NCBI GenBank assembly: GCA_008828725.1
Contig: MEHQ01002658.1
Coordinates: forward strand, 36,577 to 100,576
Length of the DNA stretch: 64,000 nt
From: Saccharina japonica
Taxonomy: Eukaryota; Sar; Phaeophyceae; Laminariales; Laminariaceae
Direction of reading: 5' to 3'
The notes under the pieces are model-generated. The model made no database searches. It saw only the letters and a program-made list of their open reading frames with translations, and was not told the origin of the DNA. A program made the translations under genes and the position numbers. The stretch's first letter is position 1, and the number at the start of each line of letters is the position of its first letter. This document shows positions 54,701 to 64,000 of the stretch, piece after piece.

Positions 54701-57700
54701 GTGCTCCGTCCCGGCATTGTAGGGATGCGAGGGTCTATGGTCAATGACTACGGCCGTGCACGACATGAGTACACCCCNAAACGTGGAGAGTGGGTATGTT
54801 TTTGTCAGCGCATTTTATCTTCCGACCTTCGCCTGACTGAAGAGAGTCAAACTCAAAACGTCCAAGGGTCACTACGGGTGCGGGTTTTCACGCGAACTCG
54901 AGACAGCAGGCTGATAACGCTGTTGCTGTTCAAACGCTGTTGCTGTTCAAACTCCCTCCGTCTCCGTGGCCAATCCACAAAATCAGCCGGAAAAAAAACA
55001 ATAGCCGATACCAGGTATACGGTGTCAACCAGCTTACTTGATAGATCCGCCAGTTAGTACCAACCAACCAATCCATCCACTGCCTCCTCCGCCTACTCGT
55101 CCATAAAAACCTGGCATAGCCAACAACCTCTTCAATCAACACAGTCGGCAGCCACCAATCAGCGAACCATTGGGGGGGGGTTTCCAACTTTTTTCTTCGT
55201 ATACAACTAAAAATATTTCATTACAAAAATGGTGGAAATCCAACGGTTTTGGTCTAAGGACCTCCGTCATTCCGAAAACGTTTCGGCCAAAAAGCGGTAT
55301 ACCTTATACATCTATCGTTTATAGCACGCCCCTTTTGATATACCGCACGCCTTTTATGCGTGGTCGCAATACACGTGGGTCCCAATATACAGCACAGGGT
55401 TAACGTTGTGGCGCACCCGCGTGCCTGCCTCTGTCCGACCTTGCTACTGATCGTCGGCGTGCCGAACCGCAGCGCTGCTTGCTGCCATAACCCTTTAGAG
55501 ACGGAACTCTTCCTAAATATACACCGGTAGTGTAAGGTCGATATTTGGAGCCTGCTCCATGATACCCTCAATTGGATGGTTTTGACGTTTGAAGTAGTAG
55601 CTCGAATATTTTGACGCTATTCGTGTGCGTTCCGATGTCAATTTCCGATCGATGCCACCCTTATCAACATCCTACCCATGCCGCTCTATCGCTTTATGAG
55701 CAAATATATCAGGAGACGGCACTTTTCACTCCCTTGACTGGGCGGCAACCTTGTCTTTGCGTGCCCTTGACTGACGCCAAACTACTACCTGGTAGGTTTT
55801 AGTGTGGAACACTCGGCCCTACATGATGCCCTTGACAGCGCACATTCTTGCCTTCCTTGGCATTTCTCTTATTGATGACATACTTGCTTTTGAACAGGCA
55901 GAAGCGGTTGTCGGCGGCCAGATAGCCAAAGCCATCAAGCAGCACAAACAAGAGTCGAGGGAGGCGGCGGAGGAGGCGGTTTCTGCTGCGAAGGCATCAG
56001 AGCTAGAGAAATTCAATTTGGAAAAAATAAAATTCAAATTCGCTTTTCATTGGTCAACACACGCACCAGCACCAAAGATTAGGATCTTGGGGCATAATAT
56101 TTGGTGCTGGTGCGTGTGTTGACCAATGAAAAGCGAATTTGAATTTTATTTTTTCGAAATTGAATTTATTTTATACTCGTTAATTCGGGCCCTTATAGGT
56201 CATGGCATTGTTCATCGGGTATATAGTACAAGGTTCCCCTTCGGGATGTTGGTCACTTGAAATCCCGGGGGTGTCGCAAGGTGAAAATAGATCGCACATA
56301 CTTCATACCTGGTAGTTTATTTTTTGGAGCAAACCTGTCGCATAGACTGTAAAAGTAGTAGCGACGGCCATTCCTAACGAAACAACTGTCACGAGATGTT
56401 ATCGTATCTAAGGTACAGTGGCCTCCCGGTGTTAAGAAACTTCAGGTTGGTGTCCAGGCTCGACGACTTGTTTTGTTTCTGAAGTCGATCTAACTATTTT
56501 TTGTAGGATTTAAAGTCGATCCCACAGTGGTACTGCAGTTATCACGGCTGTTCTGCGATGTACACCTGAGTATGCAGAAGATAGTTATGACAGAGAGCTG
56601 TTGCCCGACGAGTCCCGCCCCGTTCCTAGATAAGAGTATTCACTTGTACGTAATACCTTTTGGGCGGGTACCCTGGTCCGCGTTTTAGCAGCCGAGTACT
56701 CGTCTAAGGGTGCCCGTCGAACAGCTGGATACCCGGATGCCCTGGGCCCAAATTGTCGGCGAGTATGAAGTGTTATCCATACCCGTGACGGCTATTAATT
56801 AGCGGTTTTGTTGTTTTTGATCGCTGCTGTAAAGCGCGGGTGATATTCAAATCAGAGGGGGAGGTTTTGCTGGAATCGCATACATATATCAAACACACAC
56901 GCATACACAATGAAAGACAGAACACAGCAAAGCAGTGCTCGTTGTTCGTACTGTAGTCGTCACAACTAGATCTGCTGGATTCCTCCTGCTACTCGCAGCT
57001 GTTTACTACGGGTCCGGTGCACGCATACAGGACACAACAACAGCCGCCACAAACGCAACAATCTGAACAGCGGCTGCTACGTGTTCTGCAGCTTCTTTCT
57101 TCTGTTGTATTGCTGTGCTGTTCGGTATGGGGCGCCTTGGCTGCGTTGTAGTGTGTAGTCTAGACTAGGCACCTGTTCCCGTAAAGTACAGCAGCAGTAG
57201 TACTACTACTGAGTACCCAAGTACTGTACTTGTAGTCGTACGTACGTAGATCGGCCTATCGCTCGTAGATAAGAGAGAACTAGATATGATATGCGTACTG
57301 CTGTACATATATACGTACTCGTAGATCTGTGCATGTATGTGTACTCTACGTAGATTAAAAAATATTGGAACCAAATTACAAATTTACAAAAATAATGCAC
57401 GTGTAATTTTTTAAGCGTCTGGTACAACTGCTACTGCTGTACACAACCCATAGAGAGCAGACGCATGCAACATGGTATTAACTACTGATGTATGGCGCTA
57501 GATCTGTGCCTCGTTCCATGTGGGTGTGGTCCTTGTTGTCTCGTGCGTGGTGCGTGCTCTGTGCGTTCCGTTCATGCGGCGTGTCAAAAATGAACCATTC
57601 AAATTCACACCGGATAAACAAAAGTCGTACGAAAGGTTTTCATAGTAGTTGCAAGGCGGTGTCAAGTCGGAACGTATCCCCTGAGTTATTTGCCAGAATT

Positions 57701-60700
57701 CGCGACTTCGAAGGCCCAGAGCACGCCCCACGGGCCTCGGCCAAGAGCCGCACTTGCGCCGTGGTGTACACGGGGCCCCCCTGCGTTCCCCGCAGCCGAC
57801 AGCGCGAGAAAAGACCCGCGGCCGGAGATGAAAGTTGAAAGTATTCCGGGAAAATGTCAATTTGGTACCTATACATATATATATCGTAGCACTTTCGATT
57901 CCCTCCAAAATCAGATTTCAGGTGAGGTATAGAGATCCTTAATAAGTGACCACCCTCAGAAGGCAAAAACATGGTGCATCACCTCCACCGTAGCATGGGT
58001 CAAAAGCGTCTATTAAGCCTTCAGGGACTCCAGAGGGAAACCAATGGCGAAAACAAGTGACAAACCTTACAGCATCGGTCGTACGAAAAATATCGAGCTG
58101 CAGGGGTAATAGGGGACGGGGGACGGGGACGGGGGGGGGGCGTACTCATTTCTTGCTTGTGCCTCATGCGTAGTTATGTGACCCTTGACCACGTATCCCG
58201 TTCGAAACGTGTGTGTAACATATACGATACACTGTTGGAGGGCAAAAAACGAACATCAATAATTTGTTTTGGACATTTATTTTCCCCTTAAATCCCAAAG
58301 GAGGTGAAAACGGGAGAAGAGGGAGCAGCATCAGCCCCCGCCGAAAAATGCTCAAAACTAAAGCCGCCGCGCAACCGCGGGGAGGGGGTCTGCTCATTAG
58401 CCGCATGTCATGCATGGCCGTAGTCGTATTACCATAGACCCTCTACAATGCCGGGACGGAACATGTCGGGTTTTCACCGACCAGGCAGACATTGCTAGCA
58501 CCAAGCGCGAAGCGCCGTGAGGTGTTCGCCGACTCGCATGAAGGGTGAGCTGCATCCTACTGAAAACCGTTTGTGAGGCGGTGGGGGGGGGGGTGTAATT
58601 CTTCATTTTCATGCATGGCCGTAGTCGGGGGCAATTTTCAGACCTTTCCTCAGAAAGTCGACGAGGCGAGAAATTCAATTGGTGATGGGTGCAGTCGAAA
58701 ATCGGGCAAAAAAAGAAGCGGCAGACAGGGGCGCACATCAAACCCTCCCGCCCTTTTACTTTTGGACCCCGTTTCTTGCTTGTACATGTAGACGGACAGG
58801 AGCAAACACTTGAGAAACAGAGCGCATTGCGCCGTCTGGTGCTCCTGCAGCCCGAACGAAGCGGGAAGTTGGAAAGGGGGCGGTAGGGCATCACCCAAAG
58901 TCGACGATAGCGCGGTGTTGCAACGCACGGTGCACGCCGAAACGCACCGCAGGATAGAGCGAGAGTTTCCCTCTACTCTATTACCAGGTACGCCACAACC
59001 TACAAGAATCATACAAAAACGCCAGTGGCTTGCCAGATGTGCCCGCTGCTGCTTTTCGCAGCGTGAAACTGTAAAAAAAAGCAGACGCGTGTCCCCCCCC
59101 ACAAAAAAACAAAACTGAAACAAAAAAGTGACAACACCACACACACGAATAAACAGCACACCAACGTCACTGGCTCACCTTCCCGCAAACGAACTCGCAG
59201 TTCTTGATGCCGTTAGCCTCGGCGTTCAATTTCGCATCCTCGATCGCGGGCAGGCACAGGTCCGCTCCAAAAACCTGACACGCGCCAAAATCGCCCCGCC
59301 GCAGGAAGCCATTGCGACCAAAAGCACAACGTAAAAACGAAGCCATTGGAACCGAAAGTATAACGTAAAAAAACAGAAATCGAAAGCGAAACCCCACGCA
59401 ACTGCTGTACGTAGCTGCACGCTACCAACCCTACGGAAGCCATTGCCACCAAAAGCACAACGTAAAACGAAGTAGTTGAGACCAAAAGCACAACGTAATC
59501 ATACAGAAATCGAAAACGAAATCCCACGCAACTGCTGTAGTTGCGCGCTACGACATACCAACGCTACGTCGTACCGGTGCGGTGGATGAAGCGGGGGTGA
59601 CTGGCCTTTTTTAATTTTCTATCAACTGGTTATCTCTAGACGCGAAAAAAGGTAGGTTGTCCATAATAGGGGAGAAGGTGGAGCAACCGACTCGTTTAAA
59701 TTCCTTCGTGTCTTTTGATCGATACAAAGGCAGAGCAACCCACTCGTACACGTATAGCCGTGCCTTCATCTGTCTTCTCCTGAATCTAGTTTCTGCTCGT
59801 GTTATCCTCCGAACGAGACGTACCGTAAGGTGTGAGGTACCGAAGAAAGTACAGACCACTGCTGTATCACATGGCACACGAACAAAAGCAGCCCCGATCG
59901 CTCGCCACACCAAAAACAAAAGCAGCGGCGATAATCGTAATGCGAAGCGCGTCGCTAAGGACTACATCGGAAATCGACGCCAAGTACGATGTACATATTA
60001 TACACCATCACATCATACCGTGTTTATATACATTTTTTTTTTATTTTCCTCCCGGCCCAACCAAACAGGCAATCCAAAACAAAAACACGGTACGTATCAA
60101 ATCGACGGAAATTCAGGCCTGTCCTAAAAGATGGAATTCATTCGCCGCACCCCTGTTTGGGGTAAACTTACTCGCTTGGCCCCGCCCGCCGCTGCAGCGC
60201 AGATCCCGATCGTTCCTGCCCCGCAACAAACGTCTAATACCATGACGTCATCGCCGAGCTCCAGGTTCTGTACGGGCGGAGGCGGCGGCGGAGGCGGCGG
60301 ATGCGGCGGCGGAGGCGAAGGCGACAGGACAAACCGAGTGTTAACGCATCGACGTCAACACACCGACGACTACTGCTGTCAGAACTTGAGAGGCGAAAAG
60401 GAACGACACTATTGACACACACAAACACACACACACTAATTAACCGTTTTTGGGAACCGGTTTTGGGGAACAATTTTGGGAGTAGCATTTGGGGAAACGT
60501 TTTTGGGACGGACACTTAACTTCAAGCGAAACGAGTTTGGCAAAAACAAATCGCTTGGAAACAACATTTAACATTGTTTGACGTTACGCGAAAGCAATGA
60601 TTTCGACCAGAAACTTCGCTTAGGAACGGCAACACCTGAAATAACGCGCTCTCTCTCAATCAAAGATGGAGCGCGACGGAAACTTAAAACTTAGGGGTGT

Positions 60701-61002
60701 GACCGCCGGCAATTTTGGAAAACAAAAAAAAGCCGTCCCCGACGCTTGCTATAAAACCCGTAACTGCTACGCACGGTAGGTGATGGTGCGGAGTACGCCG
60801 GCCGTACGCCCGCGGCCGTTGCTCATGTGTTTGTTGACGAGACATCACTCCCCATGTTCGCTCTCTCACTGGCATGTGTGTACCCGGGTCGCGTGAAACC
60901 GTCGCAATCGTCACGACGCGGAACCTTAATGCCATTCGTCTGCGCACAAAAACCCACCTCGATGACCACGCGGTACAGCGCCTCAGCCCCCTGCGTGTTC
61001 AC
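51204..61002 (-). CDS. tRNA (uracil-5-)-methyltransferase, TRMT2/TrmA family, 3' part, rearranged
   Basis: Minus-strand exons in order: 61002-60958, 60267-60172, 59274-59179, then 53209-53105 and 51740-51204. The enzyme makes m5U54 in the tRNA T-loop from S-adenosylmethionine. Visible motifs in order: FQVNT-type VNTQGAEALY; SAM site VLDVCCGAGTIGI; VFGADLCLPAIEDAKLNA; nucleophile Cys in VYVSCNP; and FPHTPHMELV with the general-base Glu. All introns here are phase 0. A ~150-residue Ala/Glu/Ser-rich tail follows the catalytic domain. The exon expected between CEFVCGK and VYVSCNP (starting AEA..., with DPPR) is not on this strand: its start is found inverted at 55898, cut by a MITE, and DPPR is not found. 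The N-terminal part lies beyond 61002, probably outside the window. As assembled the gene is broken. Confidence 0.85.
52270..53100. repeat. Degenerate ~60-bp minisatellite, 120-bp higher-order unit
   Basis: CATGCAGAAGCTGATCGTGT starts at about 52722, 52845 and 52965 with CGTCAACATGACCGAA and CAGTCCATCAGTCTCGTAT between. Older half-units (GCTCATCATGCAGATTTTCG, CTCGTACGGGTAAC) extend left to 52270. It fills the last intron of the methyltransferase. Confidence 0.8.
53105..53209 (-). CDS. Methyltransferase exon with catalytic Cys
   Basis: 35 codons, phase 0 at both ends: acceptor ATTTCAG, VYVSCNPTKSLPADALIL..., donor AAG|GTACGC. The Cys of SCNP is the family nucleophile that attacks C6 of U54. 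Confidence 0.9.
53236..53450. repeat. 54-bp minisatellite, four units
   Basis: TCATCGTTCGACAGCGCGGG starts at about 53237, 53291, 53345 and 53399. Since 54 is a multiple of three, the array is open in several frames. It begins 27 bp upstream of the catalytic exon's acceptor on the minus strand. Confidence 0.95.
53577..53970. repeat. Direct duplication, copy 1
   Basis: From AAACGTGGAGAGTGGGTATG to CAGCGAACCATTGGGGGGG. It matches 54779-55178 with one visible substitution (GGCCGATAACG versus GGCTGATAACG). Copy 2 begins at the base after the N at 54778. Confidence 0.95.
54134..54461 (+). repeat. Tandem poly-C repeat element, unit 1
   Basis: GTAGTGTTAATATGGTAAGG through GAAGCTGTCGTCCATATGCA, GCAATGTCTGCCTGGTTGGT and ACACCCCCCC, repeated at 54463-54777 (unit about 328 bp). 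It is the fullest version of the poly-C-ended family. Confidence 0.9.
54463..54777 (+). repeat. Tandem poly-C repeat element, unit 2
   Basis: Second unit, ending GAGTACACCCC immediately before the N at 54778. It is a few C residues shorter than unit 1. Confidence 0.9.
54778..54778. other. Single ambiguous base at a repeat junction
   Basis: The N separates a C run from the first base of a 400-bp duplicated block. A single N in such a place suggests a contig join of unknown size. Confidence 0.8.
54779..55178. repeat. Direct duplication, copy 2
   Basis: Copy of 53577-53970; beyond 55178 the sequences differ (GTTTCCAACTTTTTTCTTCG here). Confidence 0.95.
55190..55327. mobile_element. MITE-4 end fragment
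   Basis: CCAACGGTTTTGGTCTAAGG, CGTTTCGGCCAAAAAGCGGT and ATACCTTATACATCTATCG resemble the right half of MITE-4. Confidence 0.6.
55898..56008 (+). pseudogene. Inverted, MITE-truncated methyltransferase exon
   Basis: After a clean acceptor (CTTTTGAACAG) the + strand reads AEAVVGGQIAKAIKQHKQES and REAAEEAVSAAKASELE in phase 0. The family continues CGKAE right after the exon that ends CEFVCGK (59179, minus strand), so this reads as the next exon of that gene but in the opposite orientation. At 56009 it runs straight into MITE-5 with no donor. Alternatively it is an exon of an unseen plus-strand gene. Confidence 0.5.
56009..56170. mobile_element. MITE-5 copy
   Basis: AAATTCAATTTGGAAAAAAT, AAAATTCAAATTCGCTTTTC and ATTGGTCAACACACGCACCA are mirrored by the right arm; arms of about 65 bp around a ~30-bp loop. 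Followed at 56171-56280 by MITE-4 sequence in reverse (TTCATCGGGTATATAGTACA, TTGGTCACTTGAAATCCC). Confidence 0.9.
56280..57480. other. No gene recognised; GGGTACCCG element relic
   Basis: 56655-56810 is a diverged copy of the GGGTACCC element (GGCGAGTATGAAGTGTTATC). An open + frame after TTTTTTGTAG at 56507 (FKVDPTVVLQLSRLF...) is about 60 codons without partner exons. I searched here for the missing DPPR exon and did not find it. Confidence 0.4.
57481..57887. other. GC-rich block with open frames on both strands
   Basis: 57640-57840 is GC-rich and open in several frames; the minus strand reads VYTTAQVRLLAEARGAC. The base composition is exon-like, but no frame matches the methyltransferase family. 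Confidence 0.3.
57888..57995. mobile_element. MITE-4 end fragment
   Basis: CCCTCCAAAATCAGATTTCA, AAGTGACCACCCTCAGAAGG and AAAACATGGTGCATC with CACCGTAGCATG. Confidence 0.7.
58108..58140. repeat. G-rich tract, quadruplex-capable
   Basis: GGGGACGGGGGACGGGGACG followed by a G run. Confidence 0.85.
58183..59729. repeat. 1.55-kb direct duplication, copy 1
   Basis: From CCTTGACCACGTATCCCGTT to TTGATCGATACAAAG it matches 62452-64000 with scattered substitutions and a few 1-bp indels (offset 4269-4271). It contains a reverse poly-C repeat and the methyltransferase exon 59274-59179. Confidence 0.95.
59179..59274 (-). CDS. Methyltransferase exon (SAM-domain strand after motif I)
   Basis: 32 codons, phase 0: acceptor CGCGTGTCAG, VFGADLCLPAIEDAKLNAEA..., donor AAG|GTGAGC. 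It matches the family stretch GVELxPxAVEDAxxNA..N. An exact-length copy is at 63545-63450. Confidence 0.9.
60172..60267 (-). CDS. Methyltransferase exon with SAM-binding motif I
   Basis: 32 codons, phase 0: acceptor CCCGTACAG, VMVLDVCCGAGTIGICA..., donor CGA|GTAAGT. DVCCGAGTIG is the family's DLxCGTGTIG glycine loop. The preceding intron holds a CCGCCT tract (60275-60325). Confidence 0.9.
60958..61002 (-). CDS. Methyltransferase exon with FQVNT-type motif
   Basis: 15 codons after acceptor GCGTTTTACCAG: VNTQGAEALYRVVIE, donor GAG|GTGGGT, phase 0. The family motif is FFQVNTxxAExLY; the FFQ part must end the previous exon, unless the exon starts further left as FYQVNT. Confidence 0.8.
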
Positions 61003-61639
61003 CTGGTAAAACGCGCGGTAGAAGCACAACGCGGGACATTTGGCTTTAGGTTTTTACCCATAGGCTCACATGTAGACGAACATGTGGAGAATTATCAGAC
61101 GGTTTTGCCCCAGCTTCGAAAACATGGTTGATACTCCACACACCCCCCCCTTGGACAATGTGGGAGTAAACAAAAAACCTTGTGTAGACCAGGGGCCCAT
61201 GAAAAAAAACTTTTCTGACACACCAGTACCCATTTTCGAGACCCAGACAGGAGGGGGGGGGGGTATACTAAAACAAAGTAAAATACAAACATGGAAAAAA
61301 GTCGCTTTTCGCAATTTTGTTCACAAATCCCAACGCCACTGGTTTAATTTTCATTTTGACAGTGGCAAGGAGTGTGGATCGTTTTCTCGTTTCGTCGAGC
61401 ACCGTTAGTGGAGACATCCAACACGGTGTAGCAAACCCCGAAAGGTGTCGTCGACAACCTCTCAATCCGGGACACGCCGAATGCCGTGCTTACATTGTTC
61501 ATTCAATGTCTCTCCAGGGATTTTTCTTACACCCACATTGTTCAATTCGGCACGCCCAATGGTTGTGCCACGATTTTTTTTTTTAATGCCTCCACATCAT
61601 TTTTTTGTTTTTTTCCCACGCCTCCGTTGTCACCTGCTG

Positions 61640-62082
61640 AGAGCCGACGGGGTAGCAGCTTGGGTAGGCGCAATTCGATGCGAGTCGACGAAGAAAAGAA
61701 AGGGCTCAACTCTTTGTCGCGACAAATAAAAAACGGAATCAACTGCCGATAGCGCCTAGCAGCGTGGGTAGAGGCGCAATTCGATGCGATTCGGCGAGGG
61801 AAAGAAAGGGCTGAACTCTTCTCGGGATAAAAAAAAACAAAACGGAATCAACCGCTGAGAGCACTTAGCAGAGTGGGTATAGGCGCAATTCGATGCGAGT
61901 CGACGAGAGAAATAAATGGTCTGAAGTATTTTCGCGATAAAAAAATCAAGGCACGAACCGTAGTGGGGAGGAGGGAGGGAGGGAGAGAAGCGCCTGCTTT
62001 TGTGACCCCGGGTCTGAGTTACGACTAGGGAGGAGAGAGAAAGGAAGACAACAAATGCGATGGGAAAAAAAAAAAAAAAAAT
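61640..62082 (+). mobile_element. SINE-A with triplicated 5' segment
   Basis: GGGTAGGCGCAATTCGATGC / TCGACGAAGAAAAGAAAGGG occurs at about 61660, 61767 and 61876, each about 107 bp apart. Only the last continues into the body (CCGGGTCTGAGTTACGACTA) and an A run at 62066-62082. The tRNA-like head is absent. Confidence 0.8.
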
Positions 62083-62255
62083 GTTCCGTTCGGCATGCCT
62101 ACTGCCATATTGTTTAATGTCTCCACAAGGACTTTCTTACGCCCACATTGTGCAAGGGGAGGGGTTCCCGTCACCCATGTACAGTAACTCATCACCCCCA
62201 AATACTTCCCAGGCGATCGGAGTTGGGGTCTAAAGTATGCAAGACATTCAAATAA

Positions 62256-62354
62256 GCGAGCAAGCAAGCAAGCAAGCCAGCGAGCCAGCGAGCCAGCGAG
62301 CAAGCAAGCAAGCCAGCAAGCAAGCAAGCAAGCAAGCCAGCAAGCCAGCAAGCC

Positions 62355-62451
<97 letters not shown>
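62256..62451. repeat. CAAG tetranucleotide microsatellite
   Basis: About 48 units of CAAG with CCAG and CGAG variants. The + frame reads Lys-Gln-Ala-Ser, the - frame Leu-Leu-Ala-Cys. It directly borders copy 2 of the 1.55-kb duplication. Confidence 0.95.
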
Positions 62452-64000
62452 CCTTGACCACGTATCCCGTTCGAAACGTGTGTGTAACATATACGATACA
62501 CTGTTGGAGGGCAAAAAACGAACATCAATAATTTGTTTTGGACATTTATTTTCCCCTTAAATCCCAAAGGAGGTGAAAACGGGAGAAGAGGGAGCAGCAT
62601 CAGCCCCCGCCGAAAAATGCTCAAAACTAAAGCCGCCGCGCAACCGCGGGGAGGGGGTCTGCTCATTAGCCGCATGTCATGCATGGCCGTAGTCGTATTA
62701 CCATAGACCCTCTACAATGCCGGGACGGAACATGTCGGGTTTTCACCGACCAGGCAGACATTGCTAGCACCAAGCGCGAAGCGCCGTGAGGTGTTCGCCG
62801 ACTCGCATGAAGGGTGAAGCTGCATCCTACTTAAAACCGTTTGTGAGGCGGTGGGGGGGGGGGTGTAATTCTTCATTTTCATGCATGGCCGTAGTCGGGG
62901 GCAATTTTCAGACCTTTCCTCAGAAAGTCGACGAGGCGAGAAATTCAATTGGTGATGGGTGCAGTCGAAAATCGGGCTAAAAAAGAAGCGGCAGACAGGG
63001 GCGCACATCAAACCCTCCCGCCCTTTTACTTTTGGACCCCGTTTCTTGCTTGAACATGTAGACGGTCAGGAGCAAACACTTGAGAAACAGAGCGCATTGC
63101 ACCGTCTGGTGCTCCTGCAGCCCGAACGAAGCGGGAAGTTGGAAAGGGGGCGGTAGGGCATCACCCAAAGTCGACGATAGCGCGGTGTTGCAACGCACGG
63201 TGCACGCCGAAACGCACCGCAGGATAGAGAGAGAGTTTCCCTCTACTCTATTACTAGGTACGCCACAACCTACAAGAATCATACAAAAACGCCAGTGGCT
63301 TGCCAGATGTGCCCGCTGCTGCTTTTCGCAGCGTGAAACTGTAAAAAAAAGCAGACGCGTGTCCCCCCCCACAAAAAAACAAAACTGAAACAAAAAAAGT
63401 GACAACACCACACACACGAATAAACAGCACACCAACGTCACTGGCTCACCTTCCCGCAAACGAACTCGCAGTTCTTGATGCCGTTAGCCTCGGCGTTCAA
63501 TTTCGCATCCTCGATCGCGGGCAGGCACAGGTCCGCTCCAAAAACCTGACACGCGCCAAAATCGCCCCGCCGCAGGAAGCCATTGCGACCAGAAGCACAA
63601 CGTAAAAACGAAGCCATTGGAACCGAAAGTATAACGTGAAAAAACAGAAACCGAAAGCGAAACCCCACGCAACTGCTGTACGTAGCTGCACGCTACCAAC
63701 CCTACGGAAGCCATTGCCACCAAAAGCACAACGTAAAACGAAGTAGTTGAGACCAAAAGCACAACGTAAACATACAGAAATCGAAAACGAAATTCCACGC
63801 AACTGCTGTAGCTGCGCGCTACGACATACCAACGCTACGTCGTACCGGTGTGGTGGATGAAGCTGGGGTGACTGGCCTTTTAATTTTTTTTATCAGCTGG
63901 TTACCTCTAGACGCGAAAAAAGGTAGGTTGTCCATAATAGGGGAGAAGGTGGAGCAACCGACTCGTTTAAATTCCTTCGTGTCTTTTGATCGATACAAAG
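62452..64000. repeat. 1.55-kb direct duplication, copy 2
   Basis: Copy of 58183-59729, running off the window end, so the full length is unknown. Confidence 0.95.
63450..63545 (-). pseudogene. Duplicated methyltransferase exon, out of order
   Basis: The same 32 codons and splice sites as 59274-59179. It lies upstream of the VNTQ and CCGAGT exons in transcript order, so including it would put the SAM-domain segment before motif I. It is either a non-used copy or a sign of misassembly. Confidence 0.8.

Noticed and set aside
62025-62684. Leu-Ala-Cys-rich 219-codon minus-strand frame resembling a membrane protein
   Set aside because: Its hydrophobic part is the CAAG microsatellite read in reverse.

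Overview
This is nuclear DNA of a eukaryote. It is repeat-rich, with few genes broken into small GC-rich exons by AT-rich GT-AG introns. There is no bacterial operon layout, no complete rRNA gene and no convincing functional tRNA gene. The gene content (a GNAT acetyltransferase with a leader, a gamma-butyrobetaine-dioxygenase-like enzyme, a TRMT2-type tRNA methyltransferase and a Frizzled-CRD-like membrane protein) together with the dense miniature transposons suggest an alga or other protist. A stramenopile such as a brown-algal relative is my best guess; it is an inference from style, not proven.

Layout. 1-4 kb: the 3' end of an unrecognised gene (exons 1156-1317 and 2193-2294, +) whose last exon lies partly in an 803-bp tandem duplication. 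4-12.3 kb: no gene recognised; MITEs, telomere-like tracts, and GGTACCCG and GGTGCGGT satellites. 12.4-14.3 kb: two-exon GNAT acetyltransferase (+). 14.3-17.8 kb: MITEs and diverged tandem repeats. 17.8-21.6 kb: a large inverted repeat with two arms of about 1.5 kb, diverged by roughly 1%, around a GGA-rich and 12-bp satellite spacer; a single N sits at its outer edge. 22.8-28.1 kb: five-exon Fe(II)/2-oxoglutarate dioxygenase of the GBBH/TMLHE family (-). 28-41 kb: tRNA-derived SINEs, MITEs and a second GGTGCGGT satellite. 41.4-50.3 kb: four exons of a Frizzled-CRD-like protein ending in a C-terminal membrane helix (+). 51.2-61.0 kb: a tRNA m5U methyltransferase (TRMT2/TrmA) gene (-), converging on the previous gene. 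It is disrupted: one exon lies on the opposite strand and is cut by a MITE, another exon is duplicated out of order at 63.5 kb, and no exon with the family's DPPR motif was found.

The genes show no shared pathway. The most striking content is the mobile DNA: at least seven short inverted-repeat families (called MITE-1 to MITE-7 here), many nested in each other; a tRNA-headed SINE family (SINE-A) in several states of completeness; and a second tRNA-like element (SINE-B) with direct terminal repeats and a solo unit. Two single Ns (17826, 54778) sit exactly at the edges of duplicated blocks, so some of the rearrangements may be assembly or haplotype-join artefacts.
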